A stretch of DNA of 64,000 nucleotides from Pseudorasbora parva. Taxonomy: Eukaryota; Chordata; Actinopteri; Cypriniformes; Gobionidae. The DNA lies in the NCBI RefSeq assembly GCF_024679245.1, contig NC_090178.1:26875203-26939202 (forward strand), in the 5' to 3' direction. This document shows positions 26,981 to 43,200 of the stretch, in pieces. The stretch's first letter is position 1, and every line of letters begins with the position of its first letter. Made by a program: the position numbers and the translations under genes. The notes under the pieces were generated by a model. That model ran no database searches. It was not told where the DNA came from and saw only the letters and a program-made list of their open reading frames with translations.

Positions 26981-27147
26981 CACACACACACACAAACACA
27001 GAGCATATACAGTATAATTATACTAACCTTCGAGGAGGACCATTACTATACTTATATGCATAACTGACATAACTGTGTAATAAAGCTAGACAGATGCAGC
27101 ATACCTGAGATCACCATAGCCTCATTGGGACCACAGGTGTAAAACAT
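12249..27147 (-). CDS. flot1: flotillin-1
   Basis: Membrane-raft scaffold with an SPFH/PHB domain, on the cytoplasmic face of the plasma membrane and endosomes; oligomerises with flotillin-2. Coding exons, 5' to 3': 27147-27105 (plus UTR to 27159), 24760-24685, 15672-15582, 15504-15361, 15161-15042, 14738-14643, 14557-14405, 13753-13572, 13404-13359, 12696-12559, 12467-12249. Together these give 1308 bases (435 codons plus stop, human 427) with consistent phases. The N-terminus [15 protein letters not shown] and Cys34 in [10 protein letters not shown], the known palmitoylation site, are present. The middle carries [17 protein letters not shown] and [19 protein letters not shown]; the C-terminal part has the Glu-Ala-rich flotillin coiled coil and [13 protein letters not shown]. 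The introns before 15672 (9 kb) and before 24760 are filled with transposons. It is convergent with ddr1 and divergent from tubb. Confidence 0.96.
13819..14144. mobile_element. palindromic MITE in flot1 intron
   Basis: Left arm CAGCAAAAAAT...TTTTCTTACTTAG...TTTTGTCTTGTTTCTAG, and right arm CTAGAAACAAGACAAAAAGA then CTAAGTAAGAAAAT...ATTTTTTGCTG. Long imperfect terminal inverted repeats with almost no unique centre; further inner pairing around TGTCTTGTTTTGAG. Non-autonomous DNA transposon. Confidence 0.8.
14240..14313. repeat. two perfect tandem copies of a 37-bp unit
   Basis: Unit starts ATTACTGTACTTGCCCATGA and ends TTGCCATCCA; copies at 14240-14276 and 14277-14313 are identical. It lies next to the MITE at 13819-14144. 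Confidence 0.9.
14800..15015. repeat. interspersed repeat, CTGTTCTTTTGAACTTTCTATT family
   Basis: Contains AGTGACAGTAAAGAC, CTGTTCTTTTGAACTTTCTA, GAATCCTGAAAAAATGCAT and CCCCAAACTTTTGAACACCA. Other copies in this window: about 25055-25190 plus 26045-26225, 32870-33265 and 47095-47360. High-copy fish repeat by my recognition; class not certain (probably DNA transposon). Confidence 0.7.
15747..16616. mobile_element. 870-bp DNA element with perfect 22-bp terminal inverted repeats
   Basis: The left end AATTGACCTATCGGTAAGCC (plus CC, 15747-15768) is the exact reverse complement of 16595-16616. The interior shows no transposase. Non-autonomous DNA transposon in the large flot1 intron; the perfect ends suggest recent activity. 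Confidence 0.85.
16657..17799 (+). mobile_element. TTAA-bounded DNA element, copy 1, with remnant coding exon
   Basis: Begins TTAAAGGGGCGATGAATTAA and ends GCCAGTTCATGACACCTTTAA. A diverged copy in inverse orientation is at 53421-54475. TTAA at both ends is the target preference of piggyBac-type transposases, but the ends alone do not prove that family. At 16949-17086 a plus frame reads [19 protein letters not shown] then a conserved-looking IRNEW, resembling the Cys-x-x-x-x-Cys...LH..P.D...R..W start of THAP-like DNA-binding domains. Confidence 0.75.
17954..18061. repeat. inverted repeat with 19-bp perfect arms
   Basis: CATTCTCCTACGCTGTTCA (17954-17972) and its exact reverse complement at 18043-18061, 70 bases apart. 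An A-run of about 22 precedes it (17923-17944). Likely the core or end of a small foldback repeat. Confidence 0.8.
18281..18322. repeat. near-perfect palindrome (19-bp arms, 4-base loop)
   Basis: CTGGGTGCCACCCCAAAAT at 18281-18299, loop TTAG, then its exact reverse complement at 18304-18322. GC-rich stem, able to extrude as a cruciform or fold as an RNA hairpin. Confidence 0.9.
20313..20787. repeat. duplicated 50-bp unit flanked by GT microsatellites
   Basis: AGCCTGGTGGGGACTTAAAC... at 20313-20365 recurs as AGCCTGGTGGGGACTTCAAC... at about 20738-20787, both followed by ACACAGACTCATGGGGAC. GT runs lie at about 20283-20300, 20641-20728 and 20804-20833. The duplication probably spread by unequal exchange within the microsatellite. 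Confidence 0.75.
21377..21464. repeat. two (GT)n runs separated by TCTCTCACTCT
   Basis: GT runs at about 21381-21415 and 21432-21462, each followed by a GGG and TCTCTCTCACTC spacer: a compound minisatellite with a period of about 50 bp and a third short unit near 21484. Confidence 0.85.
25190..26050. mobile_element. foldback element (long inverted repeat) inserted in another repeat
   Basis: Left arm 25235-25640 and right arm about 25640-26030 are imperfect inverted copies. Examples: GTCTTTCTTTCTTC with GAAGAAAGAAAGAC, and AATAAGTTTTTTGAGG with CCTCAAAAAACTTATT. Also GGTCCAAATCAATGCAGTTTC with its near-complement at about 25908-25928, and the central hairpin CCTTTACCAAAAA with TTTTTGGTAAAGG. 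The flanking repeat of the CTGTTCTTTTGAAC family is split: its first half ends near 25190, its second half resumes near 26045. Confidence 0.75.
26885..26979. repeat. (TA)n microsatellite, then short (CA)n
   Basis: About 95 bases of AT dinucleotides followed by about 13 bases of CA, 125 bp from the first coding exon of flot1 and in its second intron. Confidence 0.95.
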
Positions 27148-27920
27148 CTTGAATTAGATCTGAGGAAAGAAAACAGCCACTTGAGCAATACATGCTGGGA
27201 ATATTTTAGATATGACATCTGAGTAAACGGACAGCACTAGATAATCTCATGAGTTTAGTGGAATATTGATGACATTAGTCTGGCTCTTATGTGCAGCCAG
27301 GTCTTCCAATTGCCTTTCTGTAAAACATCATCTCTTTTCACTTTTATTCAAATCACAAATTTGACCAAGCAATATTTTTTTTTTAAATAAAATAAAAATT
27401 CTGAGTAACGTTATCTGCACAACAACGCTATGCAACAGGTTAGTTTACGTTCCAAAAAATTGTTTATACTTTTGAACTAACATTTAACTTTATTATACCA
27501 GGTAAAAATAGTTCCCATATAATTCATAAAATCGATACACTTCGGTTTCTAAACATCAATAATCCAAAACTAACTGGAAAAAGGCTAACAAACTAAAACC
27601 AACATGATTTTTATGTAACTTAACTTAGTAAAAACGCTAACGTTAACCTTCGACAAAAATTAAATATTTCAAAATAAAACCTAGACACGAAAGCACAATC
27701 ACTAGCAAAACAGGTGCGAATATTATAATGAACAACGTGTAACGTGATTAGAAGCGCTTAATGTACGTTACTAATTTCCAACAGAACAGGAAATGCTTGG
27801 CTAGCGTTACTCCTTAGCGGCGGCTAATATGCTGCATTTCACGCGAATTAAGTTTACTTTGGTGTTGAGCTTCGCAAGTTCACACACTTGGTAACATTTA
27901 GACAACCCATATGTTCTTAC

Positions 27921-28060
27921 CGATTGCTGATATTTCGGTAAAAACGAAGTATATGTGGTCCAGATTCTCTCTCGTGTCAACTGCAAAAGCTCGTCGTAGT
28001 CACGCAGTCTTGGCCACGCCCATTCAAAACACCCAGGCTGTGTTTGGTTTGAACCACTAG
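27921..28060 (-). promoter_or_regulatory. probable flot1 non-coding first exon and promoter area
   Basis: On the minus strand a strong donor GTAAGAAC starts at 27920, directly after ...ATCAGCAATCG. The preceding sequence has several CpGs. The first coding exon begins with an acceptor at 27160 and only 12 bases of UTR, so an upstream non-coding exon is needed; this is the best candidate. The transcription start is not defined; the 106-codon frame across it is probably not translated. Confidence 0.45.
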
Positions 28061-28876
28061 TAAGCTCCCTACCGTGACTACAGTTTTGAGCCTTCGAGAT
28101 GCGTAAAATGCAGCCTGTAGTATCCACTAGGTTTTGGGTTTTGCGATGGTCATGGACTATTGGGTAGACTGCTCTCTCTGCAGCCTGTGAAGTGAGGAAA
28201 AGACACCTTCATTTACTAGTACCTAGGCATCTTAACATTATGACAGCTTTCAGAATCATGATTCGGTAAATTATTTATGACATAAAAAGTCATAGGCCTA
28301 TTTATGCAAAAATTTAGAATTTAATGAGTTAATTATGAGTTGAAAAGTTATGTGCAAAATTAATTAATGTATTAAATAAAATTACATACTAAATCATAAT
28401 ATATTAAATAAGTCAAAATTATGATAACCTGTTAAGTCATAATTATAAGATAAAAGGCCAAAATAATTATAACATAAAGTTTAAATACTATGTCATAAGT
28501 ATGACATTTTAACATCATAATTTTATATTTTATTAAATCTCTTTTTTTTTCTTTTTTTTTCCTCAATTTTATTACATCTCTGAGATTTTTTTTAAATCTC
28601 AACTTTTTTTATGACTCATAAAGTCCTCTTTTTCTGTCTATGTCTTTCTTTTCTTTTCTTTTTCTTGTGTGGCAAAAATAGGTTTACATTGGTAGCCTAC
28701 AGCTATAGCCTATCTAAAATTAATCTCTCATTTAAACGCTTTTTACTATTATTATATTATATTTGCAAATGTGAGAAGTCAAAAGGTTATAGCCTATCCC
28801 AGAACATGTTTACTATTTATACCATGTGTTCCGGATTTTAATACTACTTTATTATATATTATATATATATATATAT

Positions 28877-29858
28877 GGGAACACTTTATAATAAGCTTGT
28901 ATGTGGTAACATTATGCATTAGTTAACATAAAACAACACCTCTTTTCAGCATTTCTTAACTCACATATAGTCATGTGTCTATTCACATTAACTAATTAAC
29001 AATTAGTTAACATTATAGTTAATGCATTAGTTAACATGAACTAAACAATACCTGTAGCTTTACTGCTTTTGTAAGATTATCTCATGGTTTCCACTGTAGA
29101 ATAGTTTACCAACAGTCCAAAATCAATGGCTTATTAAATAATGTTGATACACAAAAGCATTTTAACCTTTAGAGTGAGATGGTGAGTTAGAAATGTTCAT
29201 CCAGTGTGTCATCAACTATGTAAAATATAAATATGTACTCGAACATCAATGGATATGTTGTTCATGTTTATACACACTTTACTATCATTACTTACATTTT
29301 GTGAGCCTTGTTGTAAATGTACACTATACATTACCTGATGTGTGTTACTAACATTTGTAGATTCTTTATTAACATGAATTTTCACTAACAAAGCATTTAA
29401 TATTATTAATTGCTTTGCTGTAATGAATACAAATGTTGAAACATCAGTTAATGTTGAAATATTGTAAACTTGATAATAAGGACCTCAAAAAAACAATAAT
29501 ACATGTTTTGTTTAATAATGTTGATAAGGTACACAAAAGCATTTTTACATTTAGAGTAAGATGGTTAGTTAGAAATGTTCATCCTTAGTGTGTCTGCTAC
29601 TGCTACATAAACTAATGTAAATATGTTCAGTAAGAAACCTTACAAAAACAGTAAAGCTACAGGTACTGTACTGTTCATGGTTAGTTCATGTTAACTAGTG
29701 CATTAACTAATGTTAACTAATTACGCTGTTAATGTGAATGCAATAATATATGTGAGATAAGATTTACTAATGCTGAAAAAAAGTGTTGTAGGCCTACATG
29801 GTTTGTTAATGTGTTAAATAATGTTAACTAATACAACCTTATTGTAAAGTGTTACTTA
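28877..29858. mobile_element. about 1-kb foldback DNA element upstream of tubb and flot1
   Basis: The left end GGAACACTTTATAATAAGCT and the right end ACCTTATTGTAAAGTGTTACT are imperfect inverted repeats. Deeper pairs: CCTGTAGCTTTACTG (about 29051) with CAGTAAAGCTACAGG (29649-29663), and repeated GTTAACATTA / CATTAGTTAAC words. No transposase. It fills most of the region between the flot1 and tubb promoters. Confidence 0.75.
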
Positions 29859-30346
29859 GGGTACTGTGTTTGGTTCTTCTGTCAACACCATATTTCTTTG
29901 TCAATGCAGAAGGTTTAGTGAGAATTACATTATTTTTTATGATTTATTGCCACTGTTTTTCCCTGTCTCCCCAGTTTGTATTCACAATGAAAATAATCTT
30001 TGTGCATTAACTTAACAAAATAAAGTTAAACAGTAATGCACAACATAGCTATACATATTTATAGCTTACTACAACATCATAACAATTAAGTCTGGCTAAT
30101 AAGGGCATTTTCATATTTAAAATAAAATAGTTAATGTTTGGCAGTTGTAGCGATACAGATCAAACTGATGTATAACATGGTCAGTGATTGGTTTTAAAAA
30201 AAATGTACCAAAATTTTTTAAAAAGAAAAGCTCATCTGGATACAACCAGCAGACTTTCCTCTCTATTTTTCTACAAGCAATTCTTGTCTTGTTGGCACTC
30301 CCTATATACTTCCGGTCCTCCAAATTCCCGGCAATAGAATGTGTCT

Positions 30347-30431
30347 TGCACCAATCAGGTTCCTCAACATCCAGCAGTGCCCCGCCCACTAGTATCCCAG
30401 CCTCGTTCTGGAGACAGTCCAGGAATATAAA
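30347..30431 (+). promoter_or_regulatory. tubb core promoter (CCAAT and TATA)
   Basis: CCAAT at 30351-30355 and TATAAA at 30426-30431, 87 bases before the start codon. Expected transcription start near 30456, giving a short UTR of about 60 bases typical of beta-tubulin genes. Confidence 0.7.
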
Positions 30432-30517
30432 GCCTTTGTCCGGCTTTTCCAAATTATATCTGAGCCACGCCGTTACTTCACAGATTTATTTGAGAACTTC
30501 TCGCACAATTTGTAACA

Positions 30518-34948
<4,431 letters not shown>

Positions 34949-35840
34949 GCAAATGAAAGGGCTTTTGGGGAGAGGCGATAGTGTGTTCAAGTTTGAGAAA
35001 ATGTAGCAAAACGCATATGGAAACAACTGTTAGTGTCTCTGTCAGATGACGTAGAAATTAGCACTAGACAAACGGGGCCAAAAATAACCAGAGGAAGGCA
35101 GAAAGAATGTGAAAGTGTTTACAATTACAAATTGATCACTTTTTTGTATTTTTTTACTATTCTCATGGTCAGCTGCACTCTGAACAGAGCAGGGAAGAAA
35201 AAAGGGCAAACATCCAGTTAGAATCAATGCTATAAATGAATAGATGATGGGGTCAGGGAGGACAGCAACATCTAATTTTGCTTTCATTTTAACATTTGCT
35301 TCTTTTTTGTCTGCAAATAACTTGAGTAAAAAAAATGATGGTGTTTTTTGTGTTTTCCTTTGTTGCTATTGCACTAGAACAGGGTAACTCTGTGAGATAA
35401 TGGCACTTGAAGGTGACCTCATTGGGTCTGAACGCAGTATTTAGAGAAATGTTTCGAAGAAAAAAGTATGTTGTGTGAAAGATGAAGGAAAAGAAATTGA
35501 ATGAAAGAAAGACAGAATCACAGATTCAGAGTAACAGGGTTATTTATCCTTAACCTCACTTGGACGCCAGCCAACGTCTACAGGAGGACATGGATTAATA
35601 ATATGGACGATACAGGAAAGTATTTTAGATTATGCAGGTTGGAAAGACAGGAATGTTGGCATGTTCAATTGATTGTTGGTGCAAATTTTAAATTCATGGA
35701 CTCTGTTATGTCTTATTTCTGAGCCCATACTTTTAAGTGTTGCTGCATATTGTTAATTCAATATTTTAAATGGTTTGATGTTCATTGATTGTCCCTGTGT
35801 GGAAAAAAACTGAGCCTCTGGAGAAAACCAAAATAAAAAT
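34949..35840 (+). terminator. tubb 3'UTR with poly(A) signal
   Basis: AATAAA at 35832-35837, about 885 bases after the stop, in an A-rich context and followed by a T-rich stretch (35870-35885). No other gene is seen in this stretch; the 218-codon antisense frame over the tubb 3' end is a shadow. Confidence 0.65.
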
Positions 35841-35989
35841 GAAAACAATTTCGTTAAGAATTAAGTCTTTGCTGTCTTTTTTTCTAACCTATAAGATCAC
35901 ATTTATTGTTATCCCTTACAATAATTAGTGACTATGCATTAATGATTCATAATACTGTAAAGTACAGCAATATAATACATGATAATAAT

Positions 35990-36408
35990 AATTTCAGAGA
36001 ATAAAAAGACAAAGCAATAATGGATAAAGTTTCTCTCATTTCTTGATTTCTTGTTGTAGGCTATACTTTCCAGAATTGAATACATTTGTTTTGCATCGTT
36101 CTAGTGAGTTTTTCTAACTATAGCCACCCTTACTATATCTCTCTCACTGGGGGTTGTAAGGCAAGAACGTAAACTGCTTACATACATTTATTGTGACATT
36201 TGCTTATACAATTTTAGTTGAAAATGTATATTATCCAATATTAAGTATAGCCAATTTAAGTTGGGAAACAATATGTTGTATTTATAAATGTCACACTTGA
36301 TATTTATCTAACAGTTCAAATGTTTTTTAGATGGATTTTAGGAAGGGGATCCCTCATAAACGTTCATCATCTTTGGGGGTCCGTGTCATCATAAAGTTTG
36401 AAACCCTG
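35990..36408. mobile_element. truncated copy of the hAT-type element at 46434-47031
   Basis: Shares TTTCAGAGAATAAAAAGACA, GGTTGTAAGGCA, CTTACATACATTTATTGTGA, GTTGGGA...ATATGTTGTATTT, and the right end CATAAAGTTTGAAACCCTG with the mdc1-intron copy, in the same orientation. The left terminus is missing and it lacks the (TA)n core. Confidence 0.75.
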
Positions 36409-36651
36409 GGCTAAAGTACTCTATACTGTATTCATTGTGTTTAATGTTATTTTGATATAAACAAATATGAGTAACTTAACCTTGAATAGTCGCGAGGTTT
36501 AGACATGAAGAAAAGGTAAGAAATATCAAAACGATTGCTTTTTTAAAAAAATCCTAACGGAAGAAAAACATAAACAGTAGTTTAAAACACGCCCCATTTG
36601 CAAGAGAGCGCGGAAAACTTTGGACAATGGCAAAAGCTATTTCTCAGATGA

Positions 36652-36798
36652 CCAATCAAGGTGCAGTGACGTAATTTCACCCAATCAGTCTAGGCTGGGT
36701 CTCTGACTGATAGTTTGACTAGCGAATCAGTAGTCTTCGCTGAAAGGGCGGGCCTTATAGTTTTCAGGAAATGGCTTCCGTGTGTTCTGCATGGTAAG
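36652..36798 (+). promoter_or_regulatory. mdc1 promoter and non-coding first exon
   Basis: CCAAT at 36652-36656 and 36681-36685, a CRE-like TGACGTAA at 36667-36674 and a GC box GGGCGGG at 36746-36752. After these comes a short exon ending at one of two overlapping donors (ATG|GTAAGG or GTAAG|GTAAGC, 36793 or 36798). The next exon starts at 37231 with the mdc1 start codon. TATA-less, as expected for a DNA-repair housekeeping gene. Confidence 0.55.
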
Positions 36799-37238
36799 GT
36801 AAGCGCACATTTTTATTTAATATAGTGGATCATGCTCGATACCCCAGCACAAACGTAAACAGTGGTCATGTCTTGCATGTTTACCTTTGCATTATGATGG
36901 GAAGCTTTATTTTGGATTCGGGTTTCCTGAGAAATAGTGCATACTTTTTTCTAGCCAATTAACTCTGCTTCCAGTGTGGCAGAAAAACTTATTTGATCAC
37001 AAAATATATGTTGTAAAAAAGAAGTTATAATATTATCCTAATATCCTGTCAAATGTGTTAAGCACATTGTATCATACATCACCATTAATCAGAAAATATA
37101 TGATATTGGCAATGATGTTTATGTGTCTAAATCCATACATTCGGTTTTTAAAATATTTGTATTTACATTGTGAATGGTATCCATGACAACCATATTTCTG
37201 TTGTAACATCACTCTTGATCATTTAGCCAGGGAGGAAG

Positions 37239-40200
37239 ATGGATGCCACTCAGCAGATTGAGGATCCTTTCTCTGAAGAAGAAGATCAGGAAGAAGAGGA
37301 GAAAGAAAAAGGACTAGAAAGAGAACCGTTAGCAACACTGAAGGTGTTTAAAAATGACCACATACCGGAGACAGGTAAGACAATCAACCTGTTCATATAG
37401 TCTACCTTATGTGATATTGTATAACTATTGTACTTCCTGAAAATTATTGAAATGATTACATGAATTCCCCCTTTTTTTCTCTTCACACATTTAATCAGAA
37501 TTCCCTCTCTACGTTGGAGAGAATGTCTTGGGTCGTGATCCTGCTGCCTGTTCTGTCCTGCTTCCGGCCCAATCTGTGTCCGGTCGGCATGCTGTCATCT
37601 CTATCTCTGTGTTCCGCTCTAGCAGCAGCCACTCTGGGAACGGTGATGCTGTGGAAGCACTTTTATGGGACATGGGCAGTTTGAATGGAACCAGAAAAGG
37701 CAGATTCAAGCTGACGCCTCAGGTACGATACGCCTTGACCGAGAGAGAGAGTGTGGTGATCGCTGACGTGCCATGCGAGTATGTTGGCCTGAACATCTCG
37801 AAGAGAGATACACATGAAACTCCAGAGAAAGGAGTGTTAAAAAAAGAGAAAAAAGAAAGCTCACCACTATCAAGCAATGACTCTGAGTCAAAGTTCAGGG
37901 AAGGCGTGCGGAATGGGTTGAATGAGAACGAGAGGAGTGCCTTGCCTCCTGTGCCTTTATGGAACCACGAGGATGAAGAACCCAAGATGTGTTCATCACA
38001 GCCAGCTCACAAACATCCTGAGATCACCCTGGTACCTGAATCTGACTCTGGTTCAGATGAAGAGGATGCTACAGATGAGAGGAAAGATTTTGGTAAGGAA
38101 AGTGAGACCTAAAGAATATTACTGAAAGATATGGTAACAATATTTTCATGCTTTCTTTTTTCCCTTTTGCTAGTTTCAGACTCTGCGTCCTCCTCTCATC
38201 TGTGTAGTTCCACAAATTCATCATTCCTGACCCCTGCAAAAAAAGTAATTCCAGAGAGGTAGGTTGAGTTTTTCTTGAATTTTAAATTTACCCAAACTAG
38301 CCTAAAATTACATAATAGCTTGTTTACATAATGTTGATGTCTTACTGCATAAAGCAGGGCAACTAATGTTACACTATTAAAGGGATATTTTACCCATCAC
38401 TTTCCTAACGTATTTGTTCTGCAAAACATAAAAGAAGATATTTGAAGAATATCTTTTCACTTTTTAGTCTATTATTAAAGTCAACTGGAGCAATGTAGAT
38501 AAAAGTAGCATGAAGTTAATCCATATATGACTCAGCTGGTATATTCAGTTCAGTCAACCCAATTGTGTTGTATGATAGAAATGTAAGCCATTATCCCATT
38601 TCAAATTAATTAAAAACATTTACACAGATTACATCTAATTTAACCACACAAATATCCAACATCATCACGTTTGGTCATGCAATGTGCAAGAACCATTAAA
38701 GTTTGACATTAGTTGACATTTGAGGTTCTTATTGCCATGTTTGTTGTAGTTTTTGCATATTATGTTTGAAAAATATTATTTAGAAGCACATTAAACCTTG
38801 AATGTTGTTCTGTTCATCAAGTGTCACCTCAGAGCTCTGATAATATATATACCAGTCAAATCATATAGATTAATTTCACTCTAACTTTATGAGATTGAAA
38901 GTTTCAATGAGTCCCATCAATCTTCATAATATAGACAGAAACAAGAAATGTGTTCAGGAGAGAAAACATAAATTACAGTACAGAGTTTTAAAATAGAAAA
39001 GTTACAGTTTCAGTTTTTACTGTACTTTTTTATCAAATAAATGCAGATGTAGTGAGTAAAAGAGACTTCTAAATCTACAGACACCATAGTTTTGAATGGT
39101 AGTGCATAAATTAGTTTTGATCAACATGAGTGTGAGTAAATGAAAACATATTTAAAATCTCTGGGTGAAATCTAATCAGCTTTTTGCAAAATAGGTCTTT
39201 ATGAAGCAACCAAAAATAACGGAGTGGATAAAAAAGATGGATTTCTGGCTTGATGCAAATTCATGCACTGAAAGGACAGCACTTTCTTTACAGTACATTA
39301 GTTCAGACACGTTGGGGTTTGGGTTCTCTTCTTAGATTAATTACCATTTGGATGTAAATGTGATGCGCCTTCTCATGTAATTTAAAATTCTCACCTCAAT
39401 GCTTTAAACTGCAATACACCTATAGGATTCCCATCTTCTCCCAATAAATAGAGCTGCACGATTCATAGATTACAACAAATATAGATTTTAATGTTCCGGT
39501 GTGATTTTGTCAAAGGTGACATAGATGAATCGTCAGATTCTCACATAGGTCCTCATAGATCATGTGGGTGTTTAATGTGAGATTGCAATCTTTTAGTGAT
39601 TAACCGCGCAGCTATACAAATATCCTTCGTTTTCTTGTGCTTAAAATTAACACAATTTTCATTTTTTTTTCTTCTCAGTGAGGATGAGAGCTCCATCACT
39701 CCATCTTCAGCCTCAGGTGACAGATTCAGACTGAGGGAAACCTCTGGTGAACCCTGTTCAAACTCATCTAAGCCTGGTCTGCTAGCTCTCAACTTGGACA
39801 GTGACACTGATTTTGAGGAAACCGACATGGAGAAAAGCAAAACTGACCCAGAGGTACAGCCTGAATTAGCTGCAAAGGTCAAACCAGTACCTTCAGCTGA
39901 ATTTGATATGGACAGTGATACTGATGTTGAAGAAGAGGAGCTGGAGACTAGTAAGGCTGAACCAGAGGCTCAAAATGCAGTAACTCTAGATAAATCTGTA
40001 TCTTCAGTAGGTCTTCATATGGACAGTGATACTGATTTTGAAGAAGAAGAAGAAGAGAAAAGTAAAACTGAACCAAAGGCTCAGATTGACAAAGCTCCAA
40101 AGGTGGAACCAGTATCTTCAGCTGAGTTTCATATGGACAGTGATACTGATGTTGAGGAAGAGGTGCCAGAGGAAAATAAAGCTAAACCAGAGGCTCAAAA

Positions 40201-43200
40201 TGCATTAAATCTTGATAAATCGGCATCCTCGGTTGGACTTCATATGGACAGTGATACTGATGTTGAAGAAGAAGAAGAGAAAAGCAAGACTGAACCAAAG
40301 GCTCATATTGAAGAAGCTCCAAAGGAGAAAACAGTACCTTTAGCAGATCTTCATGTGGACAGTGATACAGATGTAGAGGAAAATGATGCTCCTATAACTG
40401 AAAAAGTCTGCAAAAAGAAGGCTGAAGTTTTAGCAGCTACAGAAAGTGCTTTATCAAGACCACCACATACAGAATTCAATATGGACAGTGACACTGATGT
40501 TGAAGATGACAATATCATAAAGGTTTCACATCCCATTGGAGAGCTAATACCTACACCAACTCCGGGCACAGAGCTCCACATGGTTACTGACACAGATGTA
40601 GATGAAGAGAATGAGGATAAGGAGAAGGTGAAGGCCAGAGATCTTCTGTCAAACAGTGAAACAGATGATGAGGATCCTTTTAAACCTGTACCTGGCAAAG
40701 CTGTTAAGGTTGCAGCAAGTCAAAAAGCTTCTGTGGGTGGCAAAGCAAAGCAGTCAGAAAAGAGCACCCATAAAAAGCAAGACCATCATCAAGTAAAGAA
40801 TTGTCTTGAGGAACCAACCCAAGATTTTGGTCACTTGGAAGATTGGGACCTACAGCCCACACAAGCATATGGTAACCATCTCATTCACCTCCTACCTATT
40901 AATCTCATTCTTTTTGATTATCATATTAACAAAACAGTAAATGCCTAAAATTGGTACATTTTTAAGTTAACTGTGAGACTGCTGCTAATGGTACACACAC
41001 ATACACACATAAAATTATATATATATATATATATATGGCAAACCCAGCCCACCCGGCCCATGAGTTCCCCATGAATGTTTTTGCTGGGGTTAGGGCTTTA
41101 AATTTGAGTAAATAAATAAAACTAGGACAGGGACAAATACTGATAGATATTATCAAATTTCCTGCAAATGCACAAACTTAATATTGCACTTTTGCCATAC
41201 AGAAATGCACTTGACAGTAAAGCACTGATGATTTTAAATTACTGCTTTTAAATGCTGTCAAAGCTCTGATGATTTAAATTAACTGCTTTTAAATGCTGTC
41301 ATCATTTCTCACTCTCGTGTCCTTCCAAACCTGCATGACTTCCGTGAAACACAAGATATTTTGAAGAATGTTAGCAACCAAGCCAATTTGGTTAGGCTAC
41401 CATTTGAATATTGTATGAACAAAAAAACAGACTCAAATTATTTTATTTTATGTTACACAGAAATAAATTAATTCAGGTTTGGAATGACATTAGGTGGTGA
41501 GTAAATGGTCAAATTTTTGGGTTGAGCTACCCCTTTGAAACCAATCTTTTTTTTAAAAAGAGTTAACACCTAATTTATGTAAGCCACTGATATGTTTCTT
41601 ATTGAAATAACATTTAGTTAAATTTCATTAGATCTATTTAAAAAAGTGCTTAAAACATAAAAAAAAAAAAAAGTTGTCCTTAATTCATGGGATCCAGGTT
41701 TTAAAGCTGTTTTATTGACTGTAGTTTAACTGTAAGAACATGGTAGTCACAGTTAAAACAATACTCCTCATTACCATGGCTATATGGTTGCTAAAATATA
41801 TAAAACATAATAAACTATGATATTTGTATTTAAAAAAATGTAAACACCTGTAGAAAATACGAAAACAGCCTCTATAAAAGTGATTTATATTCCGCAATAT
41901 TAATTTAAGTAGGCTAGTAATAGCAACATTTTTAATAAATGTTTCTTCCATATTTATTCGCTTTTAGTAGCTGCAAGGTAATGTGTGTTTGTGCTAAAGT
42001 GGAACGTTTATAGTTGTGTGTATTGCCGTTTTCAACTTTACCTCATCATGAATACATGCCCGTGGCTGTTTTCAGCTGATTCAACACAGAACCTGTAATG
42101 TTCCCATATCACACGATTGTATAAAACTAAATTCGGAGTCAAAGTGCCGTTCATAGAGCAGCATTAACGAAGCGTACGTTCGTCAGCAGCTGCGCTGTGT
42201 GGATATTCGCCTTTATCAGTTCCATGCACTCAAAAAAAAAAAGTGCTTAATGGAGGGGAGGTCTCTCTCGCTTTGGCCTGTCAATTGAGATGACAAACCA
42301 ATGGGCTGCTGTCGCTGCATGATGGGCCAGTCAGTGTCAAATAAATAAATTAAATAATAACCTATCGCCCCCAAAGTGCATCGGCTCACCGGGAAAATGC
42401 CCGGTATGCCAGATTACCAGTCCAGCCCTGCTTTATCATGACAACAAAATGCAACATAATACAAGTTTTAACAGAAGAATTAATGAAAATTAACTTACAA
42501 TTTCATAAAAATTCTACTTTTACATCCTCCAAAAATTATCTGTGTTTATTTCCATTGTAAGTGCGTTACCTTTTTCTTTCTTTTGTTCCGTTGAATGAGA
42601 CAATGTTATTTGTGCTAATCAATATTATGCCACCAAAGCGATCAGTTGAACTTAACTTATATTGAACCCATGCATTGTCATTAATGTCAAATCCAGGAGC
42701 TGCTGGGGCCAGTGCTGGGTTTAAGCCAAAGCAGCTTGATCTTGAGGCTACGCAAGCATATGGAACAGACACTGACAGAGAGGAAGACCAGGAGGAGCTA
42801 CTGAGCCATACCCAACTCTACTCCAACCTCTCCACTGCTGAAACTCAGCTCATTCCTGTAGCAAAGGCTAATAATGATGATGATGTGGAGGAGGATGAAG
42901 AGACACCTAATGACTCACACCTTTCCACAGCAGACACTATTATCATCGCCAGCACCCCAACACGAGAAGAGCAGACACAGCCCTTTTCTCTCTTCACAGC
43001 CCAAACACAACTCATCTGGGAGGGAGAAGGCAAAGAGTTTTATCAGAGTGAGCCCACCCAGCTCATGGAGGCAGACACCATCAGTGGAACACAAGAGGGC
43101 GAGGAGGACAACGTGCAACAAGGTAGGCGAATCCATGGTGGAGAAAAAGTACATAAAGGTAAAAACTCCAGTTCCTCTTTTATCATTGCTGAAACTCAGC

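Noticed and set aside
39596..39678. Upstream extension of the mdc1 SDTD exon to the ATG at 39596
   Set aside because: A T-rich tract and CAG acceptor at 39676-39678 keep phase with the previous exon; the extension is intronic.
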